64,000 nucleotides of DNA from Pacificimonas flava (GTDB lineage Bacteria > Pseudomonadota > Alphaproteobacteria > Sphingomonadales > Sphingomonadaceae): NCBI RefSeq assembly GCF_000342165.1, contig NZ_AMRV01000003.1, forward strand, positions 124,001-188,000. The letters run 5' to 3'. Both the position numbers and the translations under genes were made by a program. The notes under the pieces were generated by a model. It ran no database searches. It had not been told where the DNA came from and worked only from the letters and a program-made list of their open reading frames with translations. This document shows positions 57,998 through 64,000 of this stretch, one piece after another. The first letter of the stretch is position 1, and the number at the start of each line of letters is the position of its first letter.

Positions 57998-58972
57998 TCA
58001 GGCGGACAGCATCGCCCTGAGTTTGAACAGCCGCTCCTCCACATCCAGCCAGGAGCGCCCCGGGACGCGCGGGCCGCTCAGGAATTCTTCGAGCAACGCG
58101 ATCTCGCGATCATGATCATGGTGCGCACGGCAGAGCTTGGCCGCGACCATCCAGTCCCACGGCGCACGGCCGCGGCGCGCCTTCACCAGGACCAGCGCGA
58201 GTTCTTCCTCTGGCACCTTCCCAGTCTTGCGGGCGCGTGCCTTGGGCACGGATAGACGCGGGGCGTTGCGCTCGCCGGCGAGGATCGCGCCCGCCTCGGC
58301 GCGGCGCTTCACGACGGTATGATTGGGGGATACCCAGGAGGGATAACGCTCGAAATAGGCGTCGACCGCTTCAGCGATCTCGGCGTACCTCCCGAGCTTT
58401 CGGAGTACCTGCGTGAGGCGGTCAAGCGCGGCTATGTCGCCATGCGCCGGATGGCCGATCTCGTTACGCAGCTCCGCGACCAGCCCGGTCTCATAAGTGA
58501 TCGCGCAATATTGATGCATCTGCTCGATCGCTTGCCGGTAGCGCGTGATCGCAGCTTCGGGGTCGCTCGTCTCGAGCGGACGGGTGGCGGAAATGAAGCT
58601 GGTGTTTGCGTCGCGCAGTTTATGGAAACGGTCGAGCGCGGCATAGTCGAACTGGCGGCCCGGGTTGATCCAGTTGGTGAGGGTCTTACCATGCTCCGCG
58701 ATCAGCGCCTCTTCCAGGTCGAGCGCGTCTTCCTCATCTAGATCCTCGACCAGGATCACAATCTCATAGGCACTGTCGCAGCGCGTACGCACGAACCGGT
58801 GCCAATGCGCATCGCGGTCGATCGACCAAGCGCGCGTGCCGGTCCCCTTGCCGATGTAGAAGGGAACCCGCCCGGGCCCGAGATGCGCATAGACATAGCA
58901 TCGCTTTGGCGTACGACGGTCGCCGGTCACCTTGAGGGGTGGAAACTCCACCGCCTGGAACAGCTCGCTCAT
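57998..58972 (-). CDS. GIY-YIG nuclease-domain protein
   Basis: A 324-residue protein. The N-terminal ~110 residues form a GIY-YIG-type domain: 'RCYVYAHLGPGRVPFYIGKG' (the 'YVY...YIG' pair), then an Arg in 'RTRCDSAYEIVI', and 'ALDLEEALIAEHGKTLTNWI' with the metal-binding Glu. The rest is helical with no known family ('LDRLTQVLRKLGRYAEIAEA', 'EEELALVLVKARRGRAPWDW'). ATG 58972 follows GAGGCGCC; the frame is open further upstream. It is the last gene of a three-gene operon with 58980-59828 and 59825-60451, in a defence-like neighbourhood, so restriction of foreign DNA is conceivable. Confidence 0.72.
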   Translation of the reverse strand: MSELFQAVEFPPLKVTGDRRTPKRCYVYAHLGPGRVPFYIGKGTGTRAWSIDRDAHWHRFVRTRCDSAYEIVILVEDLDEEDALDLEEALIAEHGKTLTNWINPGRQFDYAALDRFHKLRDANTSFISATRPLETSDPEAAITRYRQAIEQMHQYCAITYETGLVAELRNEIGHPAHGDIAALDRLTQVLRKLGRYAEIAEAVDAYFERYPSWVSPNHTVVKRRAEAGAILAGERNAPRLSVPKARARKTGKVPEEELALVLVKARRGRAPWDWMVAAKLCRAHHDHDREIALLEEFLSGPRVPGRSWLDVEERLFKLRAMLSA

Positions 58973-58979
58973 AGGCGCC

Positions 58980-59828
58980 TCATGCCTCAGCGCGTGCCGC
59001 GCCGGCGATCTCCCGGGCGAGACTCTGGAGGAATCGGGTCCCGGGCCCGAGCGCGAAATCACTATCCTCTGGCATCTCCTGCGCGCGGTGAAGCCCGACG
59101 AGCATCGCCAGAAGCGGCCAGTCGATCAGCGGCCCCCGGAACTCCAGCCTCGCCCAGCTTTTCTGACTGGACTGCAGCATCCCGATATACGTCTCATATT
59201 CGAGGAAGCGGCCAATCAGCACGATTGGAACCAGGTTTGGCGCCTGCTCAGCCCCCTGGACCGCCTGACCGAACAGCGAATAACGGGTGAAGGGGTCGCG
59301 AACGCCGAAGCGAAAAGCCTGCGTGAACCCGTCGTCGGGAAGCCGCCCGATCTTCGTGCGAAGCTGAAGCGAGGCATAGGCGGCCGGTATCGCGAGATCG
59401 GCCAGCCGGCGCCGTTCGACCAAGGTGTGCTGGCCAAGCGACACGAGCAGATGCCCCTGACCTTCATAAGCCGCTATGACCAGCCCTTCGCCCCTCATCT
59501 GAACCGCAACGGTGCCGGCGATCGCACCCAACGTGGCCGTGAAGATGCGCAGCATCATCGTCAGCCTTGCCTGAGGCTCGAACAGCGCGCCGGCAATTGC
59601 AAGACCGGCCGATATGCGGCCCGTCGCGAAGGCGAGGGCTGCGGCATCGCCGCGCTTATAAGGCATGTCCGTCGGGTCTGGGGACCCCTCGCCATCGCGA
59701 CGCGCGCGACGCGGCCGTTCGGCGAGCAACCTGCGGATCGCAGCACCAGACGATGCAAGATTGGCGCTGAACGCCAGCGCCGCGTCGATACGGTCCTCGC
59801 CCCATGCCTCAGTGCCGGCGAGCCTCAT
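58980..59828 (-). CDS. Hypothetical protein
   Basis: A 282-residue protein of unknown family. Two moderately hydrophobic helices at ~70-105 ('FATGRISAGLAIAGALFEPQ', 'MMLRIFTATLGAIAGTVAVQ') are the only notable feature; the C-terminal part is globular ('LVPIVLIGRFLEYETYIGML'). ATG 59828 overlaps the preceding stop as ATGA, and the next gene starts 8 nt after its stop. The three genes 60451-57998 appear to be one operon. Function unknown. Confidence 0.6.
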   Translation of the reverse strand: MRLAGTEAWGEDRIDAALAFSANLASSGAAIRRLLAERPRRARRDGEGSPDPTDMPYKRGDAAALAFATGRISAGLAIAGALFEPQARLTMMLRIFTATLGAIAGTVAVQMRGEGLVIAAYEGQGHLLVSLGQHTLVERRRLADLAIPAAYASLQLRTKIGRLPDDGFTQAFRFGVRDPFTRYSLFGQAVQGAEQAPNLVPIVLIGRFLEYETYIGMLQSSQKSWARLEFRGPLIDWPLLAMLVGLHRAQEMPEDSDFALGPGTRFLQSLAREIAGAARAEA

Positions 59829-60451
59829 AGCGCAGCGATCACATTCGAGATGGCATTGGGTCCGACAAACTCGGGGTTGTCGAGTACTGACCCGCCGCCG
59901 GTCCAGCTGGCGGCAATCGGATTGCCGAGCGCGTCCACCTTGAAAACGCATTCGACCTGACGACGCGGCACATAGAGCTTGGCGGCGATCTCGCCCTCGT
60001 GATGATAATAATGGAAGTGCGAGAACAGGCGGAGGTTGCGCACTTCCTCGGCCAGGCCGGGAAGATCCGAGGCTTCCTGCGGCGAGGTCACCACCCAAAG
60101 GCTGAAGACGTAGCCCGAGGTCGTACCCCAGGTTGTGGCGAACTCCGCTGCGGTCGCGAGCGCCGGGAACGGCACCGGCGGAACGCCCGGACCCTGATAT
60201 TCCATGCACCCTGCGCCGAGCGAGATATAGGGAGTGAAGTCTTTTACCGCGTCATAATCGTTGACGTGGTCATCGAGCGCGAAGGCCGACAAGGCAGTTT
60301 GTTGCGGGCCCTGCACCGACGTGAGCGAGAGACCGCTATGCGCGGTGATCCATTTGCTCATCAGGCCAGTTTCCATGACGACGCGCTCGGCCATGGCATC
60401 GTCGAAGTCCGCGGACTCCGCGATCCCCTTGTAGCACCAGTTGATCAGCAC
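59825..60451 (-). CDS. Hypothetical protein
   Basis: A 208-residue soluble protein of unknown family: 'MLINWCYKGIAESADFDDAM', 'SGYVFSLWVVTSPQEASDLP', a His-rich patch 'LRLFSHFHYYHHEGEI', and 'WTGGGSVLDNPEFVGPN'. The start is GTG 60451 with GGGAGG 8 nt before. It is the first gene of the three-gene operon ending in the GIY-YIG protein; ATGA couples it to the next gene. The His patch could bind metal. Confidence 0.6.
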   Translation of the reverse strand: MLINWCYKGIAESADFDDAMAERVVMETGLMSKWITAHSGLSLTSVQGPQQTALSAFALDDHVNDYDAVKDFTPYISLGAGCMEYQGPGVPPVPFPALATAAEFATTWGTTSGYVFSLWVVTSPQEASDLPGLAEEVRNLRLFSHFHYYHHEGEIAAKLYVPRRQVECVFKVDALGNPIAASWTGGGSVLDNPEFVGPNAISNVIAAL

Positions 60452-60773
60452 AGTCTGCCTCCCCGAGGCGCCACGTTGGCATCAGAGTGATATCACCGCC
60501 GCGATAACGCAATGGCCGCTTCCGGGACGAGAGGCATGATGCCTGAACGGCCGATTATAGGGCGCATTGCTGTCCGGCCGCTAGCGACCAATGCCGGTCT
60601 TTCACTCCGTCCGAGCTGAACGTCTGGTCTTAACCGAAGCTGCCGTTTGCGCTGGTCAAAGCGGATGATCGGCAACGCGCCCCGGTCATTGCCATTCGGA
60701 TGTGGATGGCCATCTCCTAAAAGCTTCCGATCGTTTTGTCAGATTCGACAGGCGCTTTCGAAATCAATTGCCT
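60452..60773. other. Intergenic stretch without a supported gene
   Basis: About 320 nt between the three-gene operon's start and the end of the FRG gene. No frame with ribosome site and no clear terminator were seen; the operon promoter should lie here. Confidence 0.45.
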
Positions 60774-61438
60774 TCAGGTGGCAATATCTTCGAGGAACGT
60801 ATCGACCGCCATTGATATGTCTGAGAACAGCCGCTCGCGCGTAAAGCCGAGAACCTTCAGAGCACTAAGCGTATCGGCCTTCTCGGACTTTGGCACGACG
60901 TAGACCTGCCGCATTAAGGCGCTGGCGATGCTATCCGTCGGACTACAGTGCAGTGACATTGCGCTGTCCTGTGCTAGCGTTCGAGCATTCATTGCCGTGG
61001 CCCAGATCAAGCCGGGACGTTCTCTTTTGCGTCGAAAAGGATCGACTGTTTCGTGATAATGAAAGTGTGTGAAGGCGCTTCCGGTCCGGACTTGCCACAC
61101 ACACACCCATCTGACTGATCTTCGCCGTAGCAGGCGAAAAACAGGGCGATTAGTGGGCTTTCGGTCCAATCCAGCAGCGTAGTTGGTACGCCGTAGTGTT
61201 GGGCAAGCACCAGCCATTCGATGTCGTTCCGCGGGGCAGGAGTAGCGAACCGAGCAGCGACGCGGGTCCAGCGATGGAGAGCTTCACGATCGGTAATGCC
61301 CCTCTTCCCAGGCCGATACGCGGATGGCTGCAAGGACCAGCTTACGTCAGCATGTCCACGATAGAGTGTATCCCGGGTTGGCTTCCGCGAAAGTTGTTCG
61401 AAAAAAGCGCCAATTTGGCGAAATCCGCGTTGATCCAT
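60774..61438 (-). pseudogene. FRG-domain protein, frameshifted
   Basis: From ATG 61438 the frame gives an FRG domain: 'DTLYRGHADVSWSLQPSAYR' (Arg-Gly-His), 'WLVLAQHYGVPTTLLDWTES', 'PLIALFFACYGEDQ', 'HTFIITKQSILFDAKENVP', then a stop at 61007. One base later the protein continues: 'PGLIWATAMNARTLAQDSAM', 'RQVYVVPKSEKADTLSALKV', 'GFTRERLFSDISMAVDTFLE', to the stop at 60774. A missing base in the GGG run at 61014-61016 explains the shift. FRG domains occur in abortive-infection-type proteins. Either a real mutation or a base-calling error. Confidence 0.78.
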
Positions 61439-61471
61439 ATTTAGACAGTCTTTCGCTGCTTGCGGCCGGCA

Positions 61472-62140
61472 CTAGCCACTGGATACGCTGGTCTTGGAGG
61501 AAGCCATAGCCAGTACATGCTGAACCATGCGCCAGCTATAATTCTTGGCAGCAATCACGCAGAGCGAATAGATTAGGAACAACACGATGCCATAGACTAG
61601 CGCGCGCACGCCATTGCCGGAGGCCCACCAGGCGAGCCATGGCAATGGTATCATCACCAAGGCGTTGATGGTTCCAATGTCACGGGCGGCAAGATAGCGT
61701 CCGTGTGCGTCCAGCACCCCGACGTCCTCTCTGAACTCACGATAGATTCTGTAGAAGAGCTGGTTCTGCTCCCTGCCCGCCAGAGGCAGGGGTCCATATT
61801 GTGCTTGGAGGACTGGCATACTGACGTGGCTGCTGAGCGGCCCGACGCGGGTGAAGGCCCGGCAGCCCGGAAGCGGATCATGCCAGCGCCAATGCATGAT
61901 CCGATCGCGCCAGTTTGGATTGATCAAACCGAGCAGCAAGAGTGACGCGACAACTATGAGCCCGAATGCCGCAGTGCCCGGCGCCGCTGCCGCCTCAAGA
62001 CGCGCCGCGAGCATGCGGCCGTTCATCGAAAGAAGGCGCAGCGGCTCGGCCGCGATCCATGCGAAGGCCACGATATGTCCGATCATCGCGGCGCGGATCA
62101 GCCCGGCATTCTGTTCCTTGAGCGATTTGCCGTCAGCCAT
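61472..62140 (-). CDS. Four-helix membrane protein next to E1-JAB gene
   Basis: A 222-residue membrane protein. Helices are at about 14-37 ('RAAMIGHIVAFAWIAAEPLR'), 56-75 ('TAAFGLIVVASLLLLGLINP'), 156-175 ('GTINALVMIPLPWLAWWASG') and 178-198 ('VRALVYGIVLFLIYSLCVIA'); a polar loop of ~80 residues containing 'QLFYRIYREFREDVGVLDAH' joins helices 2 and 3. The C-terminus 'KNYSWRMVQHVLAM' is cytoplasmic. It overlaps the upstream E1-JAB gene by 8 nt, so the two are coupled. In ubiquitin-like antiviral operons, membrane proteins serve as effectors; that role here is inference. Confidence 0.68.
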   Translation of the reverse strand: MADGKSLKEQNAGLIRAAMIGHIVAFAWIAAEPLRLLSMNGRMLAARLEAAAAPGTAAFGLIVVASLLLLGLINPNWRDRIMHWRWHDPLPGCRAFTRVGPLSSHVSMPVLQAQYGPLPLAGREQNQLFYRIYREFREDVGVLDAHGRYLAARDIGTINALVMIPLPWLAWWASGNGVRALVYGIVLFLIYSLCVIAAKNYSWRMVQHVLAMASSKTSVSSG

Positions 62141-64000
62141 CGCCGTCCTTTCGCGGTGAAACCAGCGCATGAAATCGCGCAGGCGTCGTTATCAGCAAAA
62201 TCGATGGCGGCGTGCGTTCGGCGGCAAGGTCGGCCGCAGTCTTCCAGTCGGTCGAAGACGGACCCTCATCCCCAAGGTGGCTGTGCCAGGTTCCCACGTC
62301 GAACAGGGTTCGCCCGCTTTGCTCATGCCGATTGCGGATGGCCGATTGCAGGCCGTCAGTCCCGAGCACGAACAATGCAGGTGTTCGGCGGCTGTCGGCA
62401 GGCGCTTCGAGCAGATCGACGACGGTCACGGTCTTCAGCCGGGCGCTGGTCAAACCGATCATCACCCCGCCGGTCTCAACCGACGGACAGGCTTTGGCTT
62501 CGGCCCTAATCCTGTCCGCCACTCGCCGGGACAGTCGCAATTGCCACCCGTCGCTGCCGGCGATGCTGACCGTCTCGAACGCGGGAACGTTATATCGAGT
62601 CCAACATGTCGAGGGACTGTCCTCATCTGCTGTGCCGATGACGATCAGCCCCTGCTGGACCGGCGTATCGAGCGCTCTGGAAACCTCCTGCGAGAGCGAC
62701 GCCGTCATGCCCGACAGGCGCGCATCTTCCATCGTCATCGTCAACGAACCACAACCCTGTCCGATCTGGATCTCGGTTAGGCCGCCCGCAGGGTCGAAAA
62801 GCAGCTCGGCGGCGCGGCCACCGTCGATGGTTGCGTAGAGTTCGGCGATCAGGTCGCAATGGCTCGGATTATGGCCCTTGCCATCGGCGAGCAGAAACGC
62901 GCCGCGACCGCGGCCGAAGAGTGCTGCCTCGAACAACCGTGCACGGAGGCGAGGCGTTGCAGCAGACACCAATGCCTCGCGAACCGACAGCGAAGCGGTC
63001 GAATTGATCGCTGCGCCTGCGGTTTTGGGTATGATCTGCTTGACGTGCTCGGGGTCGCGGAGATCGTGGCTGAGATCGCCTTTGTGTACTGTCGGCGCCT
63101 TGCCGAAGCCGACGAGTTCCATGGCGAGCGCTTCCGCCTTGTTGCTAGAGACGTGCTCCGCGCCAAGAGCATGTCGCGCCAAATTGTGCGGCCTCAGCGA
63201 CGACTCGTCGCTCACCGTCACGATGTCTTGGCCCCCGCGTACCGCGTGCATGGCGAGCTTCGATCCGACGCTGCCGCAGCCTAGCATGGCAAGTCCGGCG
63301 CGTGCCGGAGCGCCGGACAGCCCCTGCAGGAGCGCGGCGGTAAGCGACTGGTAGTGCATCGTCGGCGCGACCGGCTCGTCGTCACCCAGCGCGAACAGCG
63401 AGGTGCGGTTCTGGTTGGCGCGTATCTCGACGACATAGGGTAGCAGCTCGATGTCGGAAGTGCTGTCGATCAGATGGATCGGGCGCCGTACGCACAGAAC
63501 GATGCCGATCGGGATCGGTGCGAGCAGTGACATACCCGTAAAGCTGCGTTCGACGTTGGCGAGGAAAGCTTGCAGGCCGCGCCCGCATCCGACTTCGGCG
63601 GCCCGTGCACGCAGGTCGCGCAATGTTGCGACGCTCTCCGGCAAATAGGTCGCGCTGATACGCGGTGCGCCGTCGGGATTTTTGTCGGGCCAGACCACGC
63701 CGACCAACGTATTGCCCAGGCTCGCGGCGAGATCCGCCCGGCGCGAGGTGAATGTCTTGTCGTCCGCTTTCTGCGTAAGCGGCGTCTGCACGCCCTTGCT
63801 CGAGATCCACGTCTCGGTGACGTCGTTGAGGCAAGCCTCGGGCGTGCCGCGACGGAAGAACCTGCCCTGCCATACGACCCATCCGCCGTTCTTGGTGACG
63901 GCATTGCGCGCGGCATCGGCGTCGATTTCGAGAATATCGCGAAAATCGCGGCGGAGCATGGGCTCCCAACCCTGTTCGGAGCTGATCAGGTCGCTGATTG
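62133..64000 (-). CDS. E1 (ThiF-type)-JAB fusion protein, 5' end beyond window
   Basis: The frame is open to the right edge, so the start lies beyond 64000. Numbered from Met at 63959, an N-terminal region of ~215 residues has no clear identity. A ThiF/E1 adenylation domain follows: 'AMLGCGSVGSKLAMHAVRGG' (227-233, nucleotide loop), 'HNLARH' (258-263), 'SSNKAEAL' (Lys274). A JAB/MPN metalloprotease domain ends it: 'SVETGGVMIG' (Glu496) and 'GTWHSHLGDEGPSSTDW' (His559, His561, Ser, Asp571; the spacing after HxH is one residue short of the standard JAMM motif). This is the composition of bacterial ubiquitin-like conjugation systems (CBASS Cap2/Cap3, Bil, E2-E1-JAB fusions). No E2 Cys is confidently seen. 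Confidence 0.8.
   Translation of the reverse strand, partial: ISDLISSEQGWEPMLRRDFRDILEIDADAARNAVTKNGGWVVWQGRFFRRGTPEACLNDVTETWISSKGVQTPLTQKADDKTFTSRRADLAASLGNTLVGVVWPDKNPDGAPRISATYLPESVATLRDLRARAAEVGCGRGLQAFLANVERSFTGMSLLAPIPIGIVLCVRRPIHLIDSTSDIELLPYVVEIRANQNRTSLFALGDDEPVAPTMHYQSLTAALLQGLSGAPARAGLAMLGCGSVGSKLAMHAVRGGQDIVTVSDESSLRPHNLARHALGAEHVSSNKAEALAMELVGFGKAPTVHKGDLSHDLRDPEHVKQIIPKTAGAAINSTASLSVREALVSAATPRLRARLFEAALFGRGRGAFLLADGKGHNPSHCDLIAELYATIDGGRAAELLFDPAGGLTEIQIGQGCGSLTMTMEDARLSGMTASLSQEVSRALDTPVQQGLIVIGTADEDSPSTCWTRYNVPAFETVSIAGSDGWQLRLSRRVADRIRAEAKACPSVETGGVMIGLTSARLKTVTVVDLLEAPADSRRTPALFVLGTDGLQSAIRNRHEQSGRTLFDVGTWHSHLGDEGPSSTDWKTAADLAAERTPPSILLITTPARFHALVSPRKDGDG

Larger units (their letters stand above)
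43263..64000 (+). mobile_element. Integrative element inserted at tRNA-Glu, incomplete at the right
   Basis: The left edge is the tRNA-Glu 3' end. Within 85 nt lies a tyrosine integrase; then come a relaxase with an associated oriT-like region, a second relaxase-like protein, an IS110 remnant and cargo with defence-like domains. Base composition is mixed, with a clearly AT-rich patch at 49850-51200. No second copy of the tRNA 3' end is seen in the window, so the right end must lie beyond 64000, or the original repeat has decayed. Presence of Mob genes without a type IV secretion system suggests a mobilisable rather than self-conjugative element, as far as can be seen here. Confidence 0.7.

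Noticed and set aside
43263-64000. Second copy of the tRNA-Glu 3' end (attR)
   Set aside because: Looked for the motif around CCCGTAGGGGTC in the element; none was found in the window, so the right boundary is not called.
1-64000. CRISPR arrays, rRNA genes and further tRNAs
   Set aside because: No regularly spaced direct repeats and no other cloverleaf or rRNA-like sequence were noticed; the short repeats found are single tandem or inverted pairs.

Overview
The window reads as chromosome of a GC-rich alphaproteobacterium, most likely from Sphingomonadales. The grounds are HWE-type histidine kinases with single-domain response regulators, sigma-EcfG-like promoters (GGAAC-N16/17-nGTT), a PEP-CTERM protein, TonB-dependent siderophore uptake, PQQ-dependent dehydrogenases and a tRNA-Glu(TTC) that carries an integrative element. 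This placement is inferred from gene content; no rRNA or marker-gene comparison was possible.

Positions 1-10200 hold stress and signalling genes: a PRC-barrel protein, an HWE kinase with its receiver proteins, two Crp/Fnr regulators, a frameshifted kinase, a ParD-like/zeta toxin-antitoxin pair, a kinase remnant in front of another receiver, and a YetF/DUF421 protein. Positions 10261-24036 hold two divergent seven-gene operons: nucleotide-sugar epimerases plus four glycosyltransferases on the minus strand, and a phosphatase, methyltransferase, glycoside hydrolase, inositol-3-phosphate synthase, two oxidoreductases and a second DUF421 protein on the plus strand. Every gene junction is a 4-nt NTGA overlap. 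No flippase, polymerase or exporter is present, so a cytoplasmic inositol- or cyclitol-linked glycoside is a plausible product. The glycoside hydrolase appears to be a circularly permuted TIM barrel.

Positions 24037-43086 carry stress-type envelope and periplasmic genes (DUF4142 lipoprotein, ferritin-like protein, Tat-signal SDR), a membrane PQQ glucose dehydrogenase, a P1 peptidase, a Tat-signal aldo/keto reductase, a PEP-CTERM protein, a Fur-box-controlled siderophore operon (receptor, esterase, two small membrane proteins, PepSY reductase), a lipoprotein sorbosone-type dehydrogenase, a YwqK/MORN-like protein and a recJ gene with an apparent +1 frameshift.

From the tRNA-Glu at 43188-43262 to the window end is an integrated element: a tyrosine integrase beside the tRNA, a MobA/MobL relaxase with an inverted-repeat-rich oriT-like region, a low-GC gene, a second relaxase-like protein, a decayed IS110 transposase, and then a string of defence-like or unknown genes: RES-domain and DUF4238 proteins, a gene split by one TAA codon, a GIY-YIG operon, a frameshifted FRG-domain gene, a four-helix membrane protein, and an E1 (ThiF)-JAB fusion that runs off the window edge. 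The last two look like part of a ubiquitin-like antiviral conjugation system. The element is rich in damaged genes (IS110, FRG, split gene, coding remnant), as expected of rapidly turning-over cargo.
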